Part shown: piece after piece, positions 5,863 to 14,700 of the stretch
Layout of the letters: each line of letters opens with the position of its first letter
Position numbering within the stretch: position 1 is the first letter of the stretch
NCBI GenBank assembly: GCA_905208975.1
Contig: CAJLRE010000038.1
Coordinates: 1-17,529 of the forward strand
Source: an uncultured Collinsella sp.
GTDB lineage: Bacteria; Actinomycetota; Coriobacteriia; Coriobacteriales; Coriobacteriaceae
Reading direction: 5' to 3'
Length of the DNA stretch: 17,529 nucleotides
Notes under the pieces: model-generated
Seen by the model: only the letters and a program-made list of their open reading frames with translations
Database searches by the model: none
Told to the model about the DNA's origin: nothing
Program-made: the position numbers and the translations under genes

Positions 5863-8190
5863 TTAAGCGGAAACTGCAGCGGAAGCGGTGTTGGTCTCGT
5901 CCTCGTCGGTCCAAGCGTGCTTGGGCATGGGACGGAAGATCTGGAAGAGCATCGCAACCAGCAGAACGATGGCTACAACCGTCCAAATACCAAACTGGCC
6001 AAGGACAAGCAGGTTGTAGAACTGGTTGATGAACAGGGCGATCACCCAAGCGAAGGCGCACTCGTAGCCGATGGCAATCGCGGTCCACTTGCCGGAGTCC
6101 ATCTGGTTGCGGATAGTGCCCATGGCGGCAAAGCACGGGGCGCACAGCAGGTTGAATGCGCCAAAGGCAACGCAAGCGCCCATAGTCGGGAACATGCCGG
6201 CAAACGCGGTCCACAGGCTCGGGTCGGTCTCGGCGGCGTCGGCAACGGACAGCAGCGAGCCGGCGGTGGCGACGACGTTCTCCTTGGCGACAAGTCCAGA
6301 GACGGTCAGTGCGGTGGCCTGCCAGGTGCTAAAGCCGAGCGGGGCGAAGATCCAAGCGACCAGGTTGCCGAACATGGCAAGCACGGAGTAATCCATGAAC
6401 TCCTCGGGGATGCCCTCCATGGAAGGCAGGTAGCCAAAGGCGCCGTTGTAGCTACCAAAGTTGGAGAGGAACCAAACGACAACGGTGGACGCAAAGATGA
6501 CCGTGCCGGCCTTCTTGATAAAGGCCCAGCAGCGCTCCCACACGTGCAGCGCCCAAGAGCGGATCGCCGGGAAGTGGTAGGCAGGAAGCTCCATAACAAA
6601 CGGCGTCGGGCGGCCGGCGAAGAGCTTGGTCTTCTTGAGCATGAGGCCCGAGGCAATGACGGCAAAGACGCCCAGGAAGTAGAAGAGCGGGCTGATCCAC
6701 GCAGCGGTGGTAGAAGAGTCGCCAATGATGGAACCCATAAGCAGGGCGATGATCGGCAGCTTGGCGCCGCAGGGAATAAACGTGGTGGTCATGACCGTCA
6801 TACGGCGGTCCTTCTCGTTCTCGATGGTCTTGGTGGCCATGACGCCGGGGACGCCGCAGCCAGAAGAGACGAGCATCGGGATGAACGACTTACCGGACAG
6901 GCCAAAGCGGCGGAACACGCGGTCCATGATAAAGGCGACGCGGGCCATGTAGCCGCAGTCCTCCAGGAACGACAGCATCACAAAGAGCAGGAACATCTGG
7001 GGCACAAAACCAAAGATGGCGCCCAGGCCGCCGACGATGCCGTCGCAGACCAGCGAATCGACCAGGCCACCATCCTCGGTGCCACCCGCCACAAGGGCGT
7101 CGTGCACCACGGTGGTGATACCCGGGACATAGGGGCCGTACTCCGCCGGGTCAATCGAATCGGCGTCGTCGCCCGCGGCCTCGACAGCCTCATCGTAGGC
7201 GTCGCGGCCCTGACCGAGTACGTACCAACCGTCGGTGCCGAAGAGCTGGTCGTTGGTGAAGTCGGTCACCGTGCCGCCCAGGGTAGAAACGGCGATGTAG
7301 TACACGCAGAACATGATGACCACAAAGATCGGCAGGCCCAGGATACGGTTGGTAACCACGCGGTCGATCTTCTCGGAGGTGCTCATCTTGGCAGGAGCCT
7401 TGGTCATGCACTCGTCGATAATGTGGGCAATCACGCCATAGCGCTCGCCGGTGATGATGGACTCGGCGTCGTCGTCGCAATCCTGCTCGCACTGGGCAAC
7501 CAGCTGCTCAACGCGAGCGGCCTTCTCCTTGGTGAGGTTGATGAGCTTGCAGGCGTCCGCGTCGCGCTCAAACAGCTTGACAGCGTAGTAGCGACGCTTG
7601 TTGGCGGGAACGCTCGCCGGCAGGTTGTTCTCGATGTGGTCCAGAACGTCCTCGATAGAGGAATCGAACTTGTGCTCCGGCACCTGGCCCTTGGAAGCAG
7701 CGGACTTCTTAACCTGCTCGAAAAGCTCCTTGATGCCCTTGTTCTTAAGGGCCGAGATCATCATGACCGGGCAACCGAGCTTCTTGGACAGCTTGTCGGT
7801 GTCGATCTTGTCGCCGTTCTTCTCGACCAAGTCGGCCATGTTGAGGGCGACGACCACGGGCAGGCCGGTCTCGATAACCTGAAGCGCCAGGTACAGGTTG
7901 CGCTCGAGGTTGGTGGCATCGACCACCTGGACGACGACATCGGGCTCGCCGCTCATGAGGTAATCGCGCGAGCACTGCTCCTCGGGGCTGTAGGGGGAAA
8001 GCGAGTAGATGCCGGGGAGGTCCGTAATCGTGACGTTCTTGTCACTCAGGAGCTTGGCTTCCTTTTTCTCAACCGTGACGCCGGGCCAGTTGCCAACGTA
8101 GCCGTTGGCGCCGGTGATCAGGTTGAAAAGCGTGGTCTTGCCGCAGTTGGGGTTACCCGCCAGCGCGACATGGATCTGAGAATCCGCCAT
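5863..8190 (-). CDS. feoB: Ferrous iron transport protein B
   Basis: A 775-residue inner-membrane Fe(II) transporter with an N-terminal G-protein domain. The G1 loop GNPNCGKTT begins at residue 12, the switch-I area is GYVGNWPGVTVE, G3 is DLPG (57-60) and G4 is NMAD (117-120). A helical linker (~160-275) leads to the membrane part. The two gate regions contain the family's conserved cysteines: SGCGVPGVMATKTI followed by FIPCGAKLPI, and later FNLLCAPCFAAMG. The hydrophilic loop EAAGDDADSIDPAEYG after the first span is rich in acidic residues. Length is normal. The ATG at 8190 has GAAGGA five bases upstream. It is downstream of two feoA genes on the same strand, 123 bases after the nearer one; the gap contains an AAGTTAG palindrome. 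Confidence 0.97.
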   Translation of the reverse strand: MADSQIHVALAGNPNCGKTTLFNLITGANGYVGNWPGVTVEKKEAKLLSDKNVTITDLPGIYSLSPYSPEEQCSRDYLMSGEPDVVVQVVDATNLERNLYLALQVIETGLPVVVALNMADLVEKNGDKIDTDKLSKKLGCPVMMISALKNKGIKELFEQVKKSAASKGQVPEHKFDSSIEDVLDHIENNLPASVPANKRRYYAVKLFERDADACKLINLTKEKAARVEQLVAQCEQDCDDDAESIITGERYGVIAHIIDECMTKAPAKMSTSEKIDRVVTNRILGLPIFVVIMFCVYYIAVSTLGGTVTDFTNDQLFGTDGWYVLGQGRDAYDEAVEAAGDDADSIDPAEYGPYVPGITTVVHDALVAGGTEDGGLVDSLVCDGIVGGLGAIFGFVPQMFLLFVMLSFLEDCGYMARVAFIMDRVFRRFGLSGKSFIPMLVSSGCGVPGVMATKTIENEKDRRMTVMTTTFIPCGAKLPIIALLMGSIIGDSSTTAAWISPLFYFLGVFAVIASGLMLKKTKLFAGRPTPFVMELPAYHFPAIRSWALHVWERCWAFIKKAGTVIFASTVVVWFLSNFGSYNGAFGYLPSMEGIPEEFMDYSVLAMFGNLVAWIFAPLGFSTWQATALTVSGLVAKENVVATAGSLLSVADAAETDPSLWTAFAGMFPTMGACVAFGAFNLLCAPCFAAMGTIRNQMDSGKWTAIAIGYECAFAWVIALFINQFYNLLVLGQFGIWTVVAIVLLVAMLFQIFRPMPKHAWTDEDETNTASAAVSA

Positions 8191-8265
8191 TCAATCCTTC
8201 TTCCTTGTGTGCCTGCGCTGCTTTCTCCGCGCGGGCTGGATAATGTGCTTCAACGTTGCAAGTTT

Positions 8266-8285
8266 AAGTTAGAAAATCCTAACTT
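8266..8285. promoter_or_regulatory. Operator-like palindrome between feoA and feoB
   Basis: AAGTTAG (8266-8272) and CTAACTT (8279-8285) are perfect inverted 7-mers with a 6-base A/T-rich spacer. The 20-bp size suits a DtxR/MntR- or Fur-type dimer, and the half-site recurs upstream of feoA2. It could also act as an RNA stem in the feoA-feoB transcript. Confidence 0.5.
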
Positions 8286-8313
8286 TATCTGCAGAAATAT
8301 TCGCCGTCGGCCC

Positions 8314-8535
8314 TTACTGGACCTCGACGACGGCAGCCTCCTCCTTGCGGATGGAAAGCTCGTAGCCGCGCACGTTGATCTCGACCGGATCTCCGAGCGG
8401 TGCAACCTTAACGACCTTGAACGAAGTGCCCTTGATGAGTCCCAGGTCCATAAGGTGACGGCGAAGCGCGCCCTCGCCGTGAAGCTTGACGATGGTAGAG
8501 CTCTCGCCCACCTTAACGTCACCCAACGTCTTCAT
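8314..8535 (-). CDS. feoA: Ferrous iron transport protein A
   Basis: A 73-residue protein with the SH3-like FeoA fold: KTLGDVKVGESSTIVKLHG, then the conserved RRHLMDLGLIKGTSFKVVKVAPLGDPVEINVRGYELSIRKEEAAVVEV. FeoA is a small cytosolic partner of FeoB that supports iron uptake. The ATG at 8535 follows GGGGGA at seven bases. It lies 39 bases after the second feoA and 123 bases before feoB. Its LGDP-E-x-x-x-RGYELSIRK pattern is the canonical version, so it is the better candidate for the direct FeoB partner. Confidence 0.95.
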   Translation of the reverse strand: MKTLGDVKVGESSTIVKLHGEGALRRHLMDLGLIKGTSFKVVKVAPLGDPVEINVRGYELSIRKEEAAVVEVQ

Positions 8536-8574
8536 ATTCTTTTCCCCCTTTCAGCTTTTATGGAATGCTGCGAA

Positions 8575-8817
8575 CTAACCGACAGTCATGATGTGCATGG
8601 CGACCTTGGTATCGATGCCAAAGCGCGCGCCGAGCACGGTGACGATGATATTGGCGCCACTCGAGCTCACCACGTGAATCTCGTTGCCCTCGACAAAGCC
8701 GAGGTCCTTGAGGTGGTGCTTCATGTCCTCATTGCCCTTTACGCGAGACACGCGCACGGTTTCGCCCGCTTTTACCATCGAAAGCGGCATAGCCGGCATC
8801 TGCGGTCCGCAAGACAT
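8575..8817 (-). CDS. feoA: FeoA domain protein, second paralogue
   Basis: An 80-residue FeoA-like protein: the core is MKHHLKDLGFVEGNEIHVVSSSGANIIVTVLGARFGIDTKVAMHIMTVG, which fits the HLxDLGfxxGxxv signature. It diverges from the neighbouring FeoA in the second half, lacking the GDP-E-x-x-x-RG segment. The N-terminus MSCGPQMPAMPLS is extended; a start at Met14 is possible, but AGGAG lies eight bases before the ATG at 8817. It is the first gene of the feo transcript. Double feoA operons are common in anaerobes, where the two products may have separate roles. Confidence 0.9.
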   Translation of the reverse strand: MSCGPQMPAMPLSMVKAGETVRVSRVKGNEDMKHHLKDLGFVEGNEIHVVSSSGANIIVTVLGARFGIDTKVAMHIMTVG

Positions 8818-8860
8818 GAGTGAGCTCCTAACGTCAGTTCGTCCTCAACATCGACGCAGC

Positions 8861-8915
8861 AAAAGTTAACCACGTCTATGTTCGCTACAGTAAACTAGCA
8901 CGTGGCTAACTTTTT
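8861..8915 (-). promoter_or_regulatory. Inverted repeat in the feo promoter region
   Basis: AAAAGTTAACCACGT (8861-8875) and its copy ACGTGGCTAACTTTT (8900-8914) match at 14 of 15 positions around a 24-nt spacer. It lies 44 bases before the feoA2 start. The outer AAGTTA half-sites are shared with the palindrome before feoB. It may be a pair of sites for an iron-responsive repressor, or a leader stem-loop. Confidence 0.55.
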
Positions 8916-8956
8916 GGAAAGGGTCCCTATTCAGTTTTCGGAAAAGTTTCCTATAT

Positions 8957-9006
8957 GCAACAAAGAAAGATGTGACAAAGGGACTGTCCCTTCGTCACAT
9001 TGTTGC
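8957..9006. terminator. Palindrome acting as probable HPr terminator (dispersed repeat)
   Basis: Two 15-base arms (ATGTGACAAAGGGAC, 8970-8984, and 8986-9000) match at 14 of 15 positions, and GCAAC/GTTGC (8957-8961 with 9002-9006) pair outside them. It begins four bases past the HPr stop. On the minus strand it is followed by CTTTCTTT, so it can terminate. From memory, GTGACAAAGGGACTGTCCCT palindromes recur in Coriobacteria; this was not checked by search. Confidence 0.6.
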
Positions 9007-9009
9007 GCT

Positions 9010-9258
9010 TTAGAGCGAGAGGTTTCTGATCGACGTGACGCACGAGGCCTCGTCCACGCCCGAAACGCGGAACACGATGTCTTCGCCACATTCGCCGTAG
9101 AGAGCCATGAGTCCCATCACATCGCGGCCGTCGGTATGGCGATCGCCGATGCTGACCGATACGTTGCTACGATGCTTGGCAATAATGTCATAGAGCAGCG
9201 CAACCGGGCGGGCATGCAATCCCAACGGATCTTTAATCGTCTTTGTAAACTCGACCAT
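9010..9258 (-). CDS. HPr-like phosphocarrier protein with Asp at position 46
   Basis: An 82-residue protein with the HPr fold: LGLHARPVALL places the phosphorylatable His at residue 15 and Arg at 17, as in PTS HPr. At the second regulatory site the usual K-S-I-M-G is replaced by R-D-V-M-G (residues 45-49), so Ser46 is Asp. In Gram-positive bacteria HPr kinase phosphorylates Ser46 for carbon catabolite control; this protein cannot be modified there and may mimic the phosphorylated state. The ATG at 9258 follows GGGAGGGG; an upstream start (9303) would add 15 residues lacking HPr similarity. The C-terminus ends at RNLSL, a few residues shorter than usual. No enzyme I or sugar-specific PTS genes adjoin it. 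It could be a general HPr or an HPr-like regulator. Confidence 0.85.
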   Translation of the reverse strand: MVEFTKTIKDPLGLHARPVALLYDIIAKHRSNVSVSIGDRHTDGRDVMGLMALYGECGEDIVFRVSGVDEASCVTSIRNLSL

Positions 9259-9350
9259 GTCCCCTCCCGCGGCATCGCACATTCGGCCGGCAAACCCAAC
9301 CACGTGGTAGTTATTGTAGCGTTAGATGCTTGTCGAGAGCTCCTCTGAAC

Positions 9351-9580
9351 ACCTCGTGGGCAAAAAGTGGCAAATATGAGTACTGTCACCGATTTAGTAG
9401 CAGCAAAATCGCGAGCAAAGTGCCTGCTTTGAGCGATTCGAAGAGGTTGAAAGCCGTCAAACGCCCTTTAAAGGGGGTTAGATAAATTGATTTTGAGCCC
9501 GTTTTTGCTCAGAACAGGCCGAAAAATATGACACCTCTTTTGCAACAGTACTCATATTTGGCATTTTTTGACCACGGGGT
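9351..9580. mobile_element. 230-bp MITE-like element with 36-bp terminal inverted repeats
   Basis: The arms 9351-9386 and 9545-9580 match at about 31 of 36 positions. They carry ACCyCGTGG at the outer ends and CAAATATGAGTACTGT inside. The 158-nt interior is A/T-richer than flanking genes, with a small GAGC/GCTC hairpin (9498-9513) and no usable open frame. Pairing stops abruptly outside the arms. No target duplication or transposase is seen. It lies in the gap between the HPr and permease genes. It could also be a structured RNA. Confidence 0.6.
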
Positions 9581-9601
9581 CCAAAACCATGCCCCAAAAC
9601 A

Positions 9602-9632
9602 CAAAAGGAGGGGCCTCGTAAGGCCCCTCCTT
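9602..9632 (-). terminator. Terminator of the amino acid permease gene
   Basis: A perfect 12-bp stem, AAGGAGGGGCCT (9605-9616) with AGGCCCCTCCTT (9621-9632), has a 4-nt loop and is followed on the minus strand by TTGTGTTTT. It lies 48 bases past the permease stop. Confidence 0.85.
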
Positions 9633-9679
9633 AGGAAAGGGAATCGATTTATTCCACAGCCGTAGATTAATCCTAGCCG

Positions 9680-11143
9680 CTACTCCATCATGTCGAGGAC
9701 GGAGGGGCGAAGCTCGTTCTCGGCGGCCTCGGGATCGGTCTCGCGCAGGCGGTTGATGTAGCGGTTGTACCACATCACGGCAAGGCCCAGGAAGACAACT
9801 ACACCGCCAACGTTGTAGACCAGCGTCAGCCACAGAGGCTGATCGAGCGGAATGGTGCCGCAGATAAGCACGAAGCAGAAGACAACGAGCAGGAAGGCGG
9901 CAATGACCAGACCGAAGGTGCGCGAACCCATACGGAAGTCGCGGGGCGCAGCGTCGAAGTTCTTGCGCAGCATAAAGTAGGCAAGCAGAATCAGCAGCGG
10001 CGGGAGCAGAGCGGTGGCAGCCGTCATGTTGGTGACGATCATGAGCAGGTCGTCTAGGTTGCCGGAGCCCAGGGCCGGGATGATCAGGATGGGGACGACG
10101 ATGGCGAACTGCAGCCAGGCAGCGCGGGCAGGAATGCCGTGCTCGTTGAGCTCGACGATCTTGCTACCAAAGACGCCCTTGGGGATCTCGGTGAAGAAGA
10201 CCTTGATGGGAGCAGAGGTCCACATCATGAGGGAGCCCAGCGTGGCGGCAAGAAGGATCAGGCCAATGACGCGCGTGGACACTTCCATGGGAATGCCAAA
10301 GTGGGCAAAGACAGCGCCGAATACGTCGAAGATACCGGTGGAGATGGCAACGCCGCCCTCGGGAATGAACAGGTTGACCAGCAGCGAAGCGCCTGCATAC
10401 AGAAGGCCGATGGTCAGGCCGGCGATAACGACGGTGCGCACGAAGGCCTTGACGCCACCCTTAAGGTCGTTAAGGAACACGCCGACAGACTCAGCGCCGC
10501 CAACGCCCTGGATGATCCAGGCAAGCGTACCGAAGAAGCCCCACATAGTTGCGAAGTTGCTCGTGTCGGGAGCCATGTTAGCGGGGGTAGGAGCCGTAGC
10601 GAACTCGACGCCGCCAAAGGCAGCAGCCAGGGACAGCAAGATGAACACGGCAGTCAGGCCGAGAGCCGCGGTCGAGCCGAAGGAGGAAATGGAGCCGATC
10701 CACTTAGCACCCTTGGTCGAAACCCACGTGGCGATAGCAAAGACGACGATCTCGATAATGGTGATCCACAGCTGCGAGAGCTCGGCATTGGCACCAAAGA
10801 ACACGTAGCTCGCGTAGATGATGACGTTAGGCAGGACGGACGCAAAGTAGAACAGGTTAACGAACCAGTAGCTAAATGCCGTCAGGAATGCCCAGCGACC
10901 GCCCATCGAGGTCTTGACCCAGGCGTACACGCCCGACTCGGAGTCCTTGTTAAGGCCGACGAATTCGGCGGTAACCAGGGTATAGGGGACAAAGTACAAA
11001 AGCGTAGCGAAAAAGAACGACGGCGCAGCTGCCAAGCCGATGGCCGCGTTGTTGTTGATGATGTTCTTGATACCGAACACGGCGGCGACCGTCATGCCCA
11101 GCAGAGCGAACGAACCAATCGTTCCTCGTTTTTCAGAGCTCAT
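9680..11143 (-). CDS. APC-superfamily amino acid permease, GadC/YjeM-like
   Basis: A 487-residue integral membrane protein with about a dozen hydrophobic spans. The N-terminus (GTIGSFALLGMTVAAVFGIKNI) resembles the first, unwound APC helix. VPYTLVTAEFVGLNKDSESGVYAWVKTSMG is the classic loop and third span, and WIIQGVGGAESVGVFLNDLKGGVKAFVRT matches the 'GxE-x-x' region of glutamate/GABA antiporter-type members. The hydrophilic C-terminal tail ends in RLRETDPEAAENELRPSVLDMME. The likely role is amino acid uptake or exchange, but the substrate cannot be read. The ATG at 11143 has GGGAGG upstream; a TTG four codons earlier is less likely. It is a single-gene unit closed by its own terminator. Confidence 0.88.
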   Translation of the reverse strand: MSSEKRGTIGSFALLGMTVAAVFGIKNIINNNAAIGLAAAPSFFFATLLYFVPYTLVTAEFVGLNKDSESGVYAWVKTSMGGRWAFLTAFSYWFVNLFYFASVLPNVIIYASYVFFGANAELSQLWITIIEIVVFAIATWVSTKGAKWIGSISSFGSTAALGLTAVFILLSLAAAFGGVEFATAPTPANMAPDTSNFATMWGFFGTLAWIIQGVGGAESVGVFLNDLKGGVKAFVRTVVIAGLTIGLLYAGASLLVNLFIPEGGVAISTGIFDVFGAVFAHFGIPMEVSTRVIGLILLAATLGSLMMWTSAPIKVFFTEIPKGVFGSKIVELNEHGIPARAAWLQFAIVVPILIIPALGSGNLDDLLMIVTNMTAATALLPPLLILLAYFMLRKNFDAAPRDFRMGSRTFGLVIAAFLLVVFCFVLICGTIPLDQPLWLTLVYNVGGVVVFLGLAVMWYNRYINRLRETDPEAAENELRPSVLDMME

Positions 11144-11220
11144 AAGCCCTCCCAATCATCCGTTATATCTCATCTAAAACCGTCCGGACTGCAAGCGCAA
11201 TCGTGGACGGCGCACCTGCT

Positions 11221-11262
11221 AAGGGGAATGGGGAAAAGGGAGTCAACAAAGCCATCCCCCTT
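11221..11262 (-). terminator. Possible ebgC 3' hairpin
   Basis: AAGGGGAATGG (11221-11231) pairs with CCATCCCCCTT (11252-11262) around a 20-nt loop, with one G-U pair on the minus strand. It begins 35 bases after ebgC. There is no good U-run, so its function is uncertain. Confidence 0.4.
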
Positions 11263-11296
11263 AACGGCGCGAAGCAAACGTCCAAACGGACGAATA

Positions 11297-11752
11297 CTAC
11301 TTGTTGGGGAAGGAATAACCTTCAACCGTCACGTGCAGTACCACGACGCGGGAATCCGCGGCATCGGCCACGACACGGTAGGCCTCGTCAATTTCGACGA
11401 CGGCAACGCCGCCGGCGGGAATCGTCACGGTCTCCCCCGCACCCTCAAAGCGCTCGCGATCATCGATATCGCTGTAGGCGCGCGTACAGGTAAGATCGGC
11501 CTTGGAAGCCACCTCAACGGTCAGATTGCCGTCGAGCGGGGCGAGCACGGCATGGTAGCGACGGTGACCGACCAGATCGGCAGTAGCCGCCTCGTGGGCG
11601 TTCACCCACCAATACACCAGCGAGTCGCCGATAGAGTACGCCACATCGTGCTGCAGTTCAGAAACGCCGTCGAGTGCCTGACCGGTGCGCATCCACTTCT
11701 TGACGGACTTCATCTGAGCGTCGAAATCGGCGCGCGAGTTAAAGACATGCAT
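11297..11752 (-). CDS. ebgC: Evolved beta-galactosidase small subunit (EbgC / YhcH-YjgK-YiaL family)
   Basis: A 151-residue cupin-like protein collinear with E. coli EbgC (149 residues): VAYSIGDSLVYW, then GHRRYHAVLAPLDG, a DDRE segment, GETVTIPAGGVAVVEIDEAYR and VVLHVTVEGYSFPNK at the end. In E. coli this subunit joins EbgA to give full beta-galactosidase activity. The ATG at 11752 starts three bases after the ebgA stop, and its ribosome site AAGGAGG lies inside the ebgA end, so the two are co-translated. The adjacent GH2 gene separates it from the free-standing YhcH/YiaL proteins. Confidence 0.92.
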   Translation of the reverse strand: MHVFNSRADFDAQMKSVKKWMRTGQALDGVSELQHDVAYSIGDSLVYWWVNAHEAATADLVGHRRYHAVLAPLDGNLTVEVASKADLTCTRAYSDIDDRERFEGAGETVTIPAGGVAVVEIDEAYRVVADAADSRVVVLHVTVEGYSFPNK

Positions 11753-11755
11753 GAC

Positions 11756-14700
11756 TTATGCCTCCTTAATGGGTGCCAGCGCCTGAGCCAGATCGGCAGA
11801 CGTCAGCGGTCGCAGGGACACCTCAAAGCTGAAGCTCTCAAAACGGGTGCGGTAGGAATCGAGCACCTCGGAACCCCAAGAGTTCGAACCAAGGCCGAGC
11901 AGCTGGTCGTTGATATTGACCGTAACCGTGTCGCCCTTGACAAGGTCGTAGACGTGCTTGGCGTTATCTATAGCCTCGCAGCTATAGGGCCATGCCGAGA
12001 ACGAGAACGGGTTGGAGGCGGCGTCGCTCGGACGCGTCACGACCAGACCGTCACCGTGGCTAGAGCGCAGGGCGACCCAACGGGTGCCCTCGCGGTTAGC
12101 ACAATCCTGAGGCATAACGTAGGGCGTGAACATGTCGTCGACCGTAGTGCGGTAATGACCGACCGGGTTGGCGCGCAGCGAGTCCGGATAGTTCTCGCCC
12201 GGGCCGTGGCCATACCACTCGACGGCACGATCGCAACCGGGGACCTCGAAGGAGATGCCGATGCGCGGGATGATATCCGAGTAATCGCCGTAGGGCTCGC
12301 CGGAAACCTTGAGGTCGACTCGACCGCTCGGAAGCACGGTGTAGACGAGCTCGACGCGCATGCCGAACGCGCGGACGGGAGGAGCGATACGCTGGCTCAC
12401 GGTAACGACGACCGCATTGCCATCCTGCTTCCAAGAAACCTTGCGGGTAGACGTCTGCATCACATCGATGAAGTTGTCCTTCCACAGTGAGTCATACTCC
12501 TGGGCATGGTTATCGACGAGCGGATGCCAAAAACCAACCTGGGGACCAGAGGCCATGACGTCGCGGCCGGATGCCTTCCACTCGCTCACGGTACCGTTGA
12601 CTTTGCTGAAGGTCAGCTCGCCGTTGAGGGAGTGGATGCGGATCTCCTGCTCGGTCTCCTCAACCGTAAGCTCAGGACGAGCGGGGGCCACGATGGTCGG
12701 CGCCGGATGGTTTGCGATGGCAAACTGGCTAGCGCCCAGCTGGAACATCGGCTCGCACCAGACGTGAGCGGCCATGGTGTAGGCGCGCACGGTCAGCAGG
12801 GTCTCGCCCACTGCGGCCTCGCGAATCACCAGTGGCAGCTGGACGGACTCGCCGGGGGCAACCGCGCCGGGCATGAGCGTCTTGCGGCAGACCACGTCGC
12901 CGTCCACCAGGGTCTCGGCCGACAGGCAGACATCCTCGAGGGTGGTGAACCAACGCTTGTTGGTGACGGTCAGCTCGCCTGCCTCGGCGTCATAAGCCAT
13001 GCGGACCGGGCAGATAACCTGGCCGTACTCGGTAAGGCCCGGACTCGGCTGCTGCCAGGGGAACACCATGCCATCGATGCAGAAGTTGCTGTTGTTGGGG
13101 TAATCGCCGTTGTCGCCACCATACATATCGTAGGCAACGCCGTCCTCGGTCACAGCAGCCAAACCGTGGTCGCACCATTCCCAAATGAACTGGCCCTGGA
13201 TGCAATCCCAACGATCGAAGACCTCCTGGTACTCGGACAGGCCTCCGGGACCATTGCCCATGGAGTGACCGTACTCACAGTTGATGCGCGGCTTGGGGAA
13301 TGGGTGCTCGCCAAAGTCGTTCATCTGCGAAACACGGGAGTACATCGTGGAGATAACGTCGACGGTATCGGCGTTGCGGTCCTCCTCATAATGGACCGGA
13401 CGATCATCGAGCTCGTGAGCCTTGGCGTACATCGCGCGGATGTTGCAGCCATAGCCGCTCTCGTTGCCCATCGACCACATAATGATGCAGGCGTGGTTGC
13501 GCTCCTGCATCACCAGGCGCTCAATGCGGTCGACGTAGGCCGGCTCCCATGCCGGATCGTCGGTGACCAGGGCGATGTTGCCGATATTCTCGAAGCCGTG
13601 GCTCTCCATATCGGTCTCGGCGACCAGCATGATGCCATACTCATCACACAGCTCGTAGAAGCGCGGGTCATTGGCATAGTGAGAGGTGCGCACCGCGTTG
13701 ATGTTGTGCCGCTTCATGAGCTCCAGGTCGCGGCGCATGCGATCGAGGCCCACGGCGCGGCCCTTGTGATCGTCGTGATCGTGGCGGTTGACGCCATGCA
13801 TCTTAAAGTAGGTGCCGTTGAGGTAGATATGATTGCCCTCGACCGTCACCTCGGCAAGACCCTGGCGATGCGGAACGTACTCGCTGGCCTCGTCGCCATC
13901 GTAGACCTCAAACGTAAGGTCATAGAGGAAGGGGTCCTCGGGATTCCAGAAGTGGGCATCGGCAACGCTGCACTCGGCATGGCCGTCGACGCACTCACCC
14001 GTAGCCACCACGTTTCCGCCATCGCTGAGCGTATACACAACGCGGGTAGCGCCCTCGGCCACCGTATCGAGCGTGATCAGAGCGGCATCGCCCTCGCGGT
14101 GCGTGCGGAACCTAAAGTCGACCAGGTGCGCGGCGGGACGCTGCATAAGGTACACATCGCGGAAGATGCCCGAGGCCCACCACATGTCCTGATCCTCGAT
14201 ATAGCTGCCATCACTGTACTGCAGAGCCTTGACCGCAAACAGGTTGTCGCCCTCGACGAGCGCGTCGGTCACGTCAAACTCGGCAGACAGGCGCGAACCC
14301 TTGGTCATGCCGATAAACTGACCGTTGACGTACAGCTCACCATAGCTCTCGATGCCGTCAAAGCGAATGATCTCGCGAGCGCCGGCAGGCACGGCGGGAA
14401 GGTTGACGATGCGCTGGTAGACGCCCGTGGGGTCGTCGGAGGGAACGAACGGCTGATCCACCGGGAACGGGAAACCCTCGTCGGTGTAGGCAAGGTTGCC
14501 ATAGCCATCCACCTGCCACAGGTGCGGAACCTCCACGTGATCCCACTCGGGCTCGTACGTGGAGAGCTCCTCGTTGGAAACGGCAGCAGGCCCCTCAAAG
14601 AGGCGGAACTGCCACGAGCCGGACAGCTGGACAAACCCGCGCGACAGCTCGCGGCTGTACGTAGCGGCGAGATCGGCGGTCTCGTAACCCATAAAGTACG

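Noticed and set aside
5812..8823. About 1000-codon open frame opposite feoB and both feoA genes
   Set aside because: It spans three recognised minus-strand genes and their gaps, has no ribosome site, and its low-complexity Asp/Gly/His/Val/Leu composition is typical of shadow frames in high-GC DNA.
11180..11210. CCGTCC/GGACGG inverted repeat upstream of the permease
   Set aside because: The arms are only six bases with an 18-base loop and mixed composition; chance is likely in G/C-rich DNA.
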